DNA of 58,817 nt, from positions 1 through 58,817 of the forward strand of contig CAYZYH010000006.1 in NCBI GenBank assembly GCA_964481235.1, given 5' to 3'. The translations under genes were made by a program, and so were the position numbers. Positions 43,126-50,257 of this stretch are shown in pieces. Each line of letters starts with the position of its first letter. Position 1 is the stretch's first letter. This DNA is from JAUPVL01 sp964481235. GTDB lineage: Bacteria > Patescibacteriota > Saccharimonadia > CAILAD01 > BJGX01. The notes under the pieces were generated by a model, which did no database searches, was not told the DNA's origin, and saw only the letters and a list, made by a program, of their open reading frames with translations.

Positions 43126-44789
43126 TTCTTTACAGCTTTCTCGGTAACGACAAACCCTAAATAGCGACCAAACATCAGCTTGGTTTGAGCACTAATGGCA
43201 GCAAAGGCCCCAAAAACTATAGCTGTAACCGGTACTAATATCCACTGCAACACCATATATATTATGCGGTGCCTTCTAATGTGTGCAGGGCGCTTGGGTA
43301 ACATAATAAAACTTATCCAGATAGTCACAAATAATCCAACCATTGCCAGCGTAAGTATATTAGATGCTACTATTGGTAACTGATGAGCTATAGCCTGTCT
43401 GTTAAATGAAGTATTAAGATACAGGGGTGTCCAGGCGGCAAAGGTAAGAATAAGTGGTGCCGTTGCCCAACTAAAATGCCCTTCAAATAATCTACCTATC
43501 TGTAAGAGTTTGTTGCTTGCAGGTATATTGGTGTTTTTTACAGAGTTTTTTACAACATAAGGAAAATCACTTACTCCGTACGCCCATCTTTGGAGCTGCT
43601 TAAACTGAGCAATAAAGGTTCTTCTATAAGTGCGAGCCAAGACAGCATCTTGATATATAGGTAGGAACAAAGGTTCTACCATATAGTCACCGTTAAAGGC
43701 AAAATAGCTACGATAAAATTGATGACCATCTTCTACAGGACTAGTGATAGACCAAAAATCGGTGTCTATTAAGGCATCTAAGCTTTGTGCATGGGAGGCA
43801 AAATTGCGTAATCGACCCTGCCTCACACTCTCTATCATCACCCAAAAAGAATTACTAGTAGCAATTACCCGCATTGGAGCAGGCACATCCCAAATATTAT
43901 TATTAAACAGAGCTAAGGGTTGAAAAGAGCTATGTTTCCTGTTGGGATTTACACAGTAGGCATAAGTTAAACGACTAAAATACTGGGGGTGCACTCGATG
44001 ATCACAATCAATTGTAGTAATAATTACATTGCTTGGATCTATACCTTTTTTTTCTATTGATTTAAGCACTTTTTTACCGGCAAAAGATATATTTGCACCC
44101 TTACCTTTTAATTCTCCGACTATATTGTCTGGGTGACAGTATGTAATATATTCACCAAAATATTTAGAATACTCTTTTTCGAGAGTTTTAGCAGTCTGCT
44201 TAGTAGATTGACCACCTCTGGCCTCGTAGCTAAATACAAAAATAACTTTTTTTCTGTCATACTCTGAATTTATTAGCGCCTGTATAGCTGGCCGTATTAT
44301 ATCTATAGGCTCTATATAAAGTGGCATTATAACAAGATGATATATATCTTTTGGAGGTAATATAGTGGCTTGATGGTCATATAACAGTCTCAATCTTTCC
44401 ACCTCGGCTTTTAGGTGTTTAACGTGAGTTTTGGATGCATTTCTATTGATAGATTTGGTAAGTCTATCTTGAGTGTGTGAAAGAGTTGCCTCTATAGAAT
44501 CTAGCTCAACAATTCTGGCGTTCCAGTCTATAGCCTCTGTGGCACGCATTTTTCTATAACCCAACAGTAGTGAATAGCTCATTCTCAACGACTTAAGTAA
44601 CCAGAAAAGATCAAAAGCGATAATAAAATAAGCCACTCCAATTGGCCATAAAAAGCTTAAGTATATAGGGCTTAGTAAGAATAGCCAGGTAATTAGGCCT
44701 GGCAATATCTCAAATGTTCTATAAAACAGCCGTGAGTCGGCAAAACTTACAGAAGCTGGCATGGTGTCTTGAGTATTAAGTTGTGCCAT
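43122..44789 (-). CDS. Membrane GT2 glycosyltransferase
   Basis: 555 residues. Two N-terminal membrane helices, a coiled coil near residues 95-130, then the GT2 domain (YHLVIMPLYIEPIDIIRPAI), a TTIDCDHR stretch holding a D-x-D, and QLQRWAYGVSD like the QxxRW motif of processive enzymes. Three further helices follow. It resembles cellulose-synthase-like enzymes, but the N-terminal coiled coil is unusual. It probably polymerises or extends a cell-surface glycan. Confidence 0.85.
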   Translation of the reverse strand: MAQLNTQDTMPASVSFADSRLFYRTFEILPGLITWLFLLSPIYLSFLWPIGVAYFIIAFDLFWLLKSLRMSYSLLLGYRKMRATEAIDWNARIVELDSIEATLSHTQDRLTKSINRNASKTHVKHLKAEVERLRLLYDHQATILPPKDIYHLVIMPLYIEPIDIIRPAIQALINSEYDRKKVIFVFSYEARGGQSTKQTAKTLEKEYSKYFGEYITYCHPDNIVGELKGKGANISFAGKKVLKSIEKKGIDPSNVIITTIDCDHRVHPQYFSRLTYAYCVNPNRKHSSFQPLALFNNNIWDVPAPMRVIATSNSFWVMIESVRQGRLRNFASHAQSLDALIDTDFWSITSPVEDGHQFYRSYFAFNGDYMVEPLFLPIYQDAVLARTYRRTFIAQFKQLQRWAYGVSDFPYVVKNSVKNTNIPASNKLLQIGRLFEGHFSWATAPLILTFAAWTPLYLNTSFNRQAIAHQLPIVASNILTLAMVGLFVTIWISFIMLPKRPAHIRRHRIIYMVLQWILVPVTAIVFGAFAAISAQTKLMFGRYLGFVVTEKAVKK

Positions 44790-45162
44790 ATTTTATTACC
44801 GTAAAACCGAGTAAAATTGCAATCGCTAAAATTACCACCATTAAGGCAGAAATCGCTAAAAATATACTCAATATTCTATTCTTTTTATGTAGTAGTGTAG
44901 CTAGAAAAATATTCATTATCGAAACAATTGCAGCAATTGCAGCAATATCATAGAGTTGATACCAAGGGCCAAGTTGATCAAAATTTGACAACGAGGTAAA
45001 CCTTACCGGTAGATCAATGTTGACCTTGTAGATATGAGTAATTGACCAAATTATTAAAAAGGCATTACCAGCAATGATTAGTACAACTATACCAATAAGC
45101 CAGCCATCTTTAAAAAACATTTGGCCCTTGAGCTCGGATTTGATTTTTTTTAGTGTCTGCAT
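44776..45162 (-). CDS. Three-helix membrane protein, unknown
   Basis: 128 residues with three membrane helices (about residues 20-45, 65-88 and 95-120) and a short outside loop between the first two. It overlaps the GT2 gene by 14 bases, so it may be its partner. No recognised family. Confidence 0.7.
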   Translation of the reverse strand: MQTLKKIKSELKGQMFFKDGWLIGIVVLIIAGNAFLIIWSITHIYKVNIDLPVRFTSLSNFDQLGPWYQLYDIAAIAAIVSIMNIFLATLLHKKNRILSIFLAISALMVVILAIAILLGFTVIKYGTT

Positions 45163-45240
45163 ACCAATATAGTTATATTATACCCTAAAATTGCTGAAAA
45201 AAATGACCCTATCATTAAGTTGGGTCTCTCGATAAATACA

Positions 45241-45316
45241 TGGAGCCGATGAGCGGGATCGAACCGCTGGCCTATACTTTACGAAAGTATCGCTCTACCA
45301 ACTGAGCTACATCGGC
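45241..45316 (-). tRNA. trnT-CGT: tRNA-Thr(CGT)
   Basis: 76 nt. Acceptor GCCGATG with CATCGGC, discriminator T, encoded CCA. Anticodon loop T-T-CGT-A-A on an ATACT/AGTAT stem. T-arm GGTTCGATCCC. It reads ACG codons. Confidence 0.96.
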
Positions 45317-45394
45317 AAAGACACAAATATGAGTTGCTCTTTACAGGTTAGAGCAACTCATATTCTATCATATATATTTTAACTGTAGTTCTAC

Positions 45395-45640
45395 TTAAAC
45401 AATACGTTTTTTTAAACGATTTGAAAGTTTTTGCCAAGCTTCATACTCGGTTATTTTACGCTCATTGGGGCTCAAGAAGAACGATCTTCCAAACTTGGTT
45501 TTACCTTTTTGAGACACCGAACGAATATCTAAAACATTCTCACTACCCAAATAAGGCACTTGGTCGTGTGCCTTTACCACCCTCACCTTTACCTTGCGTG
45601 GTCTGGTGACTTGATAATATGTTAGCATTGCAACTTGCAT
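45395..45640 (-). CDS. Small basic protein, unknown
   Basis: 81 residues with many Lys and Arg, a net basic charge and no membrane helix. AAGGAGG lies 7 bases before the ATG, the strongest ribosome binding site in the window. A leader with a CTTCA/TGAAG hairpin and a TTGACT-17-TACGAT promoter precede it. Possibly nucleic-acid binding; no family recognised. Confidence 0.6.
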   Translation of the reverse strand: MQVAMLTYYQVTRPRKVKVRVVKAHDQVPYLGSENVLDIRSVSQKGKTKFGRSFFLSPNERKITEYEAWQKLSNRLKKRIV

Positions 45641-45724
45641 TAGTTGCCCTCCTTTTTGTTTTTTTATTAATTTTTGTTTTTATTTATTAAAAACTTATCT
45701 GACTTCACCTCTGAAGTTACCTAT

Positions 45725-45753
45725 ATCGTATCAAATAGTTATGCAATAGTCAA
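45725..45753 (-). promoter_or_regulatory. Promoter of the small basic protein gene
   Basis: Minus strand TTGACT (45748-45753), 17 bases, TACGAT (45725-45730), giving a leader of about 75 bases. Confidence 0.65.
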
Positions 45754-45778
45754 TAATATTCTTATGCTTTTTTTATAG

Positions 45779-45814
45779 TAAAAATCCTCCAAAATTTTTT
45801 CATTCTGAAGGATT
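45779..45814 (-). terminator. Terminator of the 46890-45821 operon
   Basis: Minus strand AATCCT pairs with AGGATT (45783-45788 with 45809-45814), extended by weaker pairs, followed by TTTTTAC. It starts 7 bases after the 45821 stop. Confidence 0.65.
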
Positions 45815-45820
45815 AAATTT

Positions 45821-46228
45821 TTACCATGTTTCTCGCTCGGCAATTAAATTTGCCCTAGCCTGCTCTTCAAATATCTTATAAAAATGGTCTGTAGAGAATA
45901 TTCTATCTCTAGACAAGAACCTATCAATAAAGGCATTACGCCCAGAGCTTTGCTGAGAAGCTGGGCCTGCTTGATGCATAGGTAGCCAATGCGATTTTCC
46001 GTCAATCACCATCTCGTAACGTGGAAACTCCAGGTCTAACCAATGATTTTCGCGCTCGAGTCGTCTTACGACTTCGTCAATTACCAACTGTGCTGCAGCA
46101 TCTACCGATGCGTCAAACACAACTCCGGTATCTACTACTCCACTATCAGTAAGTTCACGAGCTGCGCTTACTGCGGCTTCTCGCCATTGCTGCTTCAGCC
46201 TATCTGTCACTAGCGCCGTATCGGCCAT
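45821..46228 (-). CDS. Hypothetical soluble protein
   Basis: 135 residues. The ATG at 46228 is chosen because AAAGGAG lies 6 bases upstream; the frame extends 7 codons further but without such a site. The sequence is helical in its first half and ends with a basic region. It follows an alpha/beta hydrolase gene by 20 bases and shares its operon. No family recognised. Confidence 0.62.
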   Translation of the reverse strand: MADTALVTDRLKQQWREAAVSAARELTDSGVVDTGVVFDASVDAAAQLVIDEVVRRLERENHWLDLEFPRYEMVIDGKSHWLPMHQAGPASQQSSGRNAFIDRFLSRDRIFSTDHFYKIFEEQARANLIAERETW

Positions 46229-46248
46229 CTTACTCCTTTGTGTAGGCA

Positions 46249-46890
46249 CTAAGTAGTATAACTGTCTTTTAAGCCATGTAAAAGCCTTGTCAAACCAATT
46301 ACTACTCCCGTAAGGTGTCCAATAACCAACATGCGATGTTGCTTAACACCTTCAACGCTCATAGTATCTACTGGTACAACCCAATCTAGGAGTGGCTTGT
46401 AGATGGTGATTAACTGCTTGTCTTGCGCTGTAAGTCTGCCCACAAACTGCTCGTCACATTCTACCACTGAGTGTAAGTAGGCAATACTCGGTCTTTTGTT
46501 TTTTCTATGTAAAGCAGTGTGTATTAGGTGGTTTCTATCACCTTGTTGCAGACGACCACTAATACAAACTAGGTTAATATCTGCGTTTGGCAGATCTCTT
46601 CGCAACTCTACAAAAACCGAGAGTGCTAAGCTTGCCCCAGCGCTTATACCTACAAGGGTTAGTTGGTTGCTCTTTGTAAGAATTTCTTTGGCTTGCAATA
46701 CAACCTTTGATCGTAAATCTGTAATGTCGCCTTTGCCATGCCAATCTACGCCAGCAAAATGAAGACCTACATTTTTACCACTAAATAACCAGGCAAGTAG
46801 CTTTTCTGGCAAACCCACGTCTGTTCTCTCTAGGCCATTAATATAGAGCATTTGCAAAAGAGAACTTGGATGATTTTTTTTCAATTGCAC
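46249..46890 (-). CDS. Alpha/beta hydrolase fold protein
   Basis: 213 residues. The nucleophile elbow LVGISAGASLAL (G-x-S-x-G) is near residue 80, preceded by the Gly-rich VGLHFAGVDWHGKGD. A late Asp (PVDTM) and His (VIGHLTG) can complete a Ser-Asp-His triad. Substrate not apparent. GTG start with GAGG 6 bases upstream. A TTGATT-17-TATTTT promoter lies in the gap behind it. Confidence 0.75.
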   Translation of the reverse strand: MQLKKNHPSSLLQMLYINGLERTDVGLPEKLLAWLFSGKNVGLHFAGVDWHGKGDITDLRSKVVLQAKEILTKSNQLTLVGISAGASLALSVFVELRRDLPNADINLVCISGRLQQGDRNHLIHTALHRKNKRPSIAYLHSVVECDEQFVGRLTAQDKQLITIYKPLLDWVVPVDTMSVEGVKQHRMLVIGHLTGVVIGLTRLLHGLKDSYTT

Positions 46891-46980
46891 TCTCTACCTC
46901 TTGGCAAATTGTAAAAGAACTAACGACACCTAAAATACCATATTGATACACATTAATCAACAAAAATAAAAACCAGAATT

Positions 46981-47097
46981 TTGTTCGAGCTAACTGGCTT
47001 ACTTCGTTCTATCGCCGGTTCGAATACAAGCAAACACTTCAATAAATAAAAACATCCCTAATGGGATGATTCTATTTACTGGCGGGCCCGACCGGAT
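46981..47097. repeat. Tandem repeat unit 1 with a copy of the tRNA-Asp 3' end
   Basis: This unit has a 42-base block (46981-47022), a small hairpin (ATCCC/GGGAT) and, at 47078-47097, an exact 20-base copy of the tRNA-Asp 3' end. It repeats at 47110-47220. The 42-base blocks differ at about 7 positions but share a 17-base identical core. Confidence 0.85.
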
Positions 47098-47109
47098 AGC
47101 GCTTGAACT

Positions 47110-47220
47110 TTGTTCAGACTAACCGGCCCACTTCGTTCTATCGCCGATTCGTGATCAGCAATCAGTTTTTAATAACAGCCCTAAGGGACTGTTCTCAAAA
47201 ACTGGCGGGCCCGACCGGAT
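47110..47220. repeat. Tandem repeat unit 2, ending in the real tRNA-Asp
   Basis: The 42-base block is at 47110-47151. It is followed by an AACAG-CCC/GGG hairpin that may terminate the tRNA transcript, and then the 20 bases 47201-47220 that are the tRNA-Asp 3' end itself. The remaining gap 46891-46980 is AT-rich and holds the promoter of the hydrolase gene. Confidence 0.85.
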
Positions 47221-47279
47221 TTGAACCGGCGATCTCCTCCGTGACAGGGAGGCGTGTTAGGCCTCTACACCACGAGCCC
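47203..47279 (-). tRNA. trnD-GTC: tRNA-Asp(GTC)
   Basis: 77 nt. Acceptor GGGCTCG with CGGGCCC, discriminator G, encoded CCA. Anticodon loop C-T-GTC-A-C on a CCTCC/GGAGG stem, T-arm GGTTCAAATCC. Its 3' end is duplicated 123 bases downstream. Confidence 0.96.
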
Positions 47280-47333
47280 AGGGTTTTGGCACAAACTAAC
47301 CTGATAATTTTACCAAATATTACCGACATTTAC

Positions 47334-47364
47334 AATAAAACACCCCAGGTAAATACCTGAGGTG
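47334..47364 (-). terminator. Terminator of the oxygenase/methyltransferase operon
   Basis: Positions 47341-47350 pair with 47355-47364 (one mismatch) and TTTTATT follows on the minus strand. It begins 5 bases after the stop of the 47369 gene. Confidence 0.85.
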
Positions 47365-47368
47365 CAAA

Positions 47369-47968
47369 CTAGCACGACAAATCGTAAAAATGCCATGACT
47401 CGTTGAGGTGCGAAAAAACCTTATATTCAACAATTGAGTAGTCAAACTTTTCTATTAGCTCTTCAAACCTCTGTATATTATCGCCATAAATAGCGACATG
47501 TAGTACTCCACCAATAGCTAAGTACTGGTGTGCTTGGCTCATTAGCTCGATATGAAGCTCAAAGCCCGGGTCATTATAGGCAATATCGTTATAGTTAACT
47601 ATCGGCTCATCAAAAGATGGCAGATAAGCCACTATTGCGTCAAACTCACCTTTTACACACGTAAAGAGATTAGAGTAGTACAGTTCTAGCTCAACACCTA
47701 AATTAGTAGCATTAGTTCGGGCGCTAAGCAGTGCATTGGGCATAATGTCTACAGCCTCCACATATGTTGCTCCGGCTGCTGCAGCAATAATGCCACGCAC
47801 CCCGCAGCCACAACCAATATCTAGCACTCTTTTGCCCCTATACATCTCAATATTGCGGGGTGTTACTAGAATTGGTTCACCAAAATCTGGCCTGGGCTCA
47901 AACACACCTGGTAGAACCACCCAATCTACACCACGGTAATACACTGTGTATTCTACATTTAGTGGCAT
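47369..47968 (-). CDS. Class I SAM-dependent methyltransferase
   Basis: 199 residues. SAM motif VLDIGCGCGVRGI and the acidic strand EAVDIMPNALLSAR are clear. The motif IV position reads AIVAYLPSFD, unlike the N-P-P-Y of amine methyltransferases, so the target is uncertain. The ATG at 47968 follows AAAGGGGG. It is the last gene of a four-gene operon with an AlkB-like oxygenase. Confidence 0.82.
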   Translation of the reverse strand: MPLNVEYTVYYRGVDWVVLPGVFEPRPDFGEPILVTPRNIEMYRGKRVLDIGCGCGVRGIIAAAAGATYVEAVDIMPNALLSARTNATNLGVELELYYSNLFTCVKGEFDAIVAYLPSFDEPIVNYNDIAYNDPGFELHIELMSQAHQYLAIGGVLHVAIYGDNIQRFEELIEKFDYSIVEYKVFSHLNESWHFYDLSC

Positions 47969-47970
47969 AT

Positions 47971-48606
47971 CTATCCCCCTTTTAGACCTGGCTTGGTTGC
48001 TAAACGGTATGTTAGCGATACTCGAGGCCCACAAATTGGTGGAGGTACTGAGTGCGTAGGGCGCACATCTTCATCGGTTGGGTACAAACCTGGAGCACGC
48101 ATAATGAGCTCACTGCCCGGACCTGTTTGCAAAACTCTACTAGGCACATTGTCTTCACGAGTTGAATACATTTTTAGTTCACCTGTGCCAACAATGGTAT
48201 ACGACACAATTAGGTGAATATCACTACTGTAGTCGCGGTGACGACCAATGCCGTCGTAGCGATCGCTATAGCGCTGTACGGCAACATCGTTGGGTTGCCA
48301 GGTTTGCAAGCACTTATAGCGACCGGCACTAGCTCTTATCATCTGGCCTAGTGTATCACCCAATTCTCGCATAAGCGGGTAATCTTGTCGTGTAGACTCG
48401 TCAAAATAGACCGGCGCAAATACCTCAAATCGCTGGTATACGCCTTGTTCTATGTCGAAAAACCGACTAAATTTACCGTTTAATACCTCATTTGCCAATG
48501 CTTTGGTGAAGTCTCGGCTTAGTGCTTGGGTAGTAAAAGCATAGCCACTTCTACCTGCATCTGAAATGCGCCCAGCATAATCTGGCGGTGTAGTAAATAT
48601 CTCCAT
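47971..48606 (-). CDS. AlkB-like 2OG-Fe(II) oxygenase
   Basis: 211 residues. The iron ligands are visible: GRHRDYSSDIH (H-x-D) and a distal THSVPPPICGPRVSLTYRL with His and the 2OG-binding Arg. The order matches AlkB-type dioxygenases, which demethylate nucleic acids or proteins. The ATG at 48606 follows AAAGGGGAG. The stop overlaps no gene; the methyltransferase ATG is 2 bases later. A demethylase and a methyltransferase in one operon suggest opposing or sequential modification. Confidence 0.8.
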   Translation of the reverse strand: MEIFTTPPDYAGRISDAGRSGYAFTTQALSRDFTKALANEVLNGKFSRFFDIEQGVYQRFEVFAPVYFDESTRQDYPLMRELGDTLGQMIRASAGRYKCLQTWQPNDVAVQRYSDRYDGIGRHRDYSSDIHLIVSYTIVGTGELKMYSTREDNVPSRVLQTGPGSELIMRAPGLYPTDEDVRPTHSVPPPICGPRVSLTYRLATKPGLKGG

Positions 48607-48809
48607 CACGCTCCCCTTTCGAGTTTCTCTACTAAGACATACCAACAGGTTAGGTGAATTAGATAACACCTATGCCCTACACGGTCTAACACTACCTCTA
48701 CCGCATCTGCAATATCAAAATCTACACCACAACCATTGCAGGCACTCCCTACAGCCCTAGGGTGGCATTCTAGCTTAAATACACCTTCACTCTGTAGCAC
48801 TTTGAGCAT
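48606..48809 (-). CDS. Small Cys-rich protein, likely zinc binding
   Basis: 67 residues. Cysteines are C15, then C-N-G-C near residues 24-27, then C48 and C55. AAAGGAG before the ATG at 48809 sets the start. Its stop overlaps the oxygenase ATG (TGATG). No family recognised. Confidence 0.6.
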   Translation of the reverse strand: MLKVLQSEGVFKLECHPRAVGSACNGCGVDFDIADAVEVVLDRVGHRCYLIHLTCWYVLVEKLERGA

Positions 48810-48993
48810 CTTGGTCTCCTTTGTAAGAAGAAATGTAGTAGTCTGGCCTACTGTAGCCATGGCTAACCATATACCAACACAAAGCAATAGATGCCGGCCC
48901 AAAAACAACCCTGGGCTCTATATCGTTCGCATCCCAAGCTTCTAGCGCTTCTATAGAGTTTTTGCATATAACATACAGATTGGTCTCACACAT
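48787..48993 (-). CDS. Small hypothetical protein, first gene of the operon
   Basis: 68 residues, aromatic-rich. The ATG at 48993 follows TTGGAG by 6 bases. It overlaps the next gene by 23 bases. It begins after the terminator at 49044. No family recognised. Confidence 0.55.
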   Translation of the reverse strand: MCETNLYVICKNSIEALEAWDANDIEPRVVFGPASIALCWYMVSHGYSRPDYYISSYKGDQDAQSATE

Positions 48994-49043
48994 AATGGGC
49001 TCCAAAAATCGATTGTCAAGGTTCTCTCGGTAGCTTTAGTACT

Positions 49044-49071
49044 AAAAAACTGCCCGAGAAGGCAGTTTTTT
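49044..49071. terminator. Symmetric (bidirectional) terminator
   Basis: AAAAAACTGCC (49044-49054) pairs with GGCAGTTTTTT (49061-49071). T runs exist on both strands. The next 220 bases hold an AT-rich stretch with a weak 10-bp hairpin and no gene. Confidence 0.75.
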
Positions 49072-49295
49072 AGTTAATATTAGCAATAATTACAGATACA
49101 GGCTTAAAAACTCCCTTCTAAAGCAGTGTTTTTAGCAAAATATTGAAATGACGACCAAGTAGTATGTTTTTTGTTCAGTAACATTATTTTTCTCTGTTAT
49201 ATTAATAAGCATAACAAAATCAAAAATTATTGTCAAAAAAGATACTCTACAGGTTGTTATACCAGTTACAAATGATAAAAAAGTGTTAAAAACTA

Positions 49296-49324
49296 TTGAC
49301 TTTTAGTAAATAGTTTGCTATAAT
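49296..49324 (+). promoter_or_regulatory. Strong promoter of the second structured RNA
   Basis: TTGACT (49296-49301), 17 bases, TATAAT (49319-49324), the best sigma70-like promoter in the window. Transcription would start near 49331. Confidence 0.85.
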
Positions 49325-49399
49325 ACCCCTAATGCTTAGTTAATAGGCAGAGAACCTCAAAAAAAACCAAGAAACTGCAAAAATTGAGAGGAGGTGCAC

Positions 49400-49447
49400 G
49401 TGTTCGTCATTCAGAACCGTGCTACCGAGTTTTTAGATAGTTTATAG
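49400..49447 (+). CDS. Possible 15-residue leader peptide
   Basis: A GTG follows AGGAGG (49389-49394) by 5 bases and opens a 15-codon frame ending at TAG. The site is ideal, but the frame is very short and no gene follows on this strand. It might be a small protein, a regulatory leader, or chance. Confidence 0.3.
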   Translation: MFVIQNRATEFLDSL

Positions 49448-49764
49448 GAGCAGTTGGAGCCTCTACTAGAGCCGTTAATCTTAATTTTAAGATAATGGCT
49501 TGAAGACGCTTTTACCACCAGGCAAATCCGCCAGACCAATACATATTTGGGCTTTCGAGTCCAGGCGAGGGTCAACCTTCGTAGTGCAAGCATATGTAGA
49601 GGTGAAGGAGTTAGCGACAAAAATGTCGCTAAGGTATTAGTGCTGTAGACCAGCCCTCAGCTGTTCCGCCACTATGCAGTACATAGGATAATTAGCAATG
49701 CTAGTTATCCAACTTGTCGGCTTTTGTAGCCTTGCGAGCGTTGCTCCTTGGCTATGGGCCGGTA

Positions 49765-49792
49765 AACCCCACCTGATTGGTGGGGTTTTTTC
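49765..49792 (+). terminator. Terminator of the second structured RNA
   Basis: AACCCCACC (49765-49773) pairs with GGTGGGGTT (49779-49787) with a 5-base loop, then TTTT. Confidence 0.92.
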
Positions 49793-49816
49793 TATTCAAA
49801 TTATGATTTTATATAG

Positions 49817-50233
49817 CTATTTAGAGTCTAGATTATAGGTCATACCACAAACAGAACCGAGGTCTATATCGGACTGCATTGCCTGCTTATAAAGATCTTC
49901 TGAGGCTACCAGCGCTAGATTGGTGCTAGAGCCGCCGATACTATCTAGGTAAAAACGTTCGCCAGACACATTGTCGAACAACTCTATGGCTTGAAGAGGC
50001 CATTGCTTGGCTACAGAGTAGGCGTGGCGTAGCTCGGCCTCGGTAATTAGCCAAGCAGTTTTTTGGTGGCTCTTAAGGCTAGCAAATGTCTCTGCTACAT
50101 TGTTGGTAATATAATAATTATTGCTTTGCAGTGCACTCTTGAGGTTGTCTAGGCTACTGTCATTTTTGTAAATAATAAGACCAGCTTCACGACTTTGAGA
50201 TTGAGTTGTTAAATAAGTATGTAAATCTTGCAT
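49817..50233 (-). CDS. Hypothetical protein next to the VWA gene
   Basis: 138 residues, soluble, no family recognised. It is mostly helical in the first half and contains a Ser/Gly-rich loop (DSIGGSSTNLALV). It follows the VWA-protease gene by 24 bases in the same direction and may be its last operon member. Confidence 0.6.
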   Translation of the reverse strand: MQDLHTYLTTQSQSREAGLIIYKNDSSLDNLKSALQSNNYYITNNVAETFASLKSHQKTAWLITEAELRHAYSVAKQWPLQAIELFDNVSGERFYLDSIGGSSTNLALVASEDLYKQAMQSDIDLGSVCGMTYNLDSK

Positions 50234-50257
50234 ATTAGTTATATATTATCATAAAGC

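Larger units (their letters stand above)
49331..49792 (+). ncRNA. Second large structured RNA, about 460 nt, family not recognised
   Basis: It lies between a near-consensus promoter and a strong terminator with no convincing gene inside. Helices seen: 49470-49473 with 49497-49500 around ATCTTA/TAAGAT, GGGCT-TTCG-AGTCC (a UUCG tetraloop), 49611-49619 with 49624-49632 (9 bp, AAAA loop), 49686-49696 with 49700-49710 (11 bp, one G-U), and a nested stem 49716-49721 with 49758-49763 containing TAGCC/GGCTA and GAGC/GCTC. A 15-codon frame near its 5' end could make it a leader instead. Confidence 0.6.

Noticed and set aside
46981..47279. Active prophage or integrative element at tRNA-Asp
   Set aside because: Only repeat scars are seen; no integrase or phage gene is present.
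49411..49620. 69-residue frame on the minus strand
   Set aside because: It lies against a plus-strand unit with promoter and terminator, has no ribosome binding site, and its composition is not protein-like.
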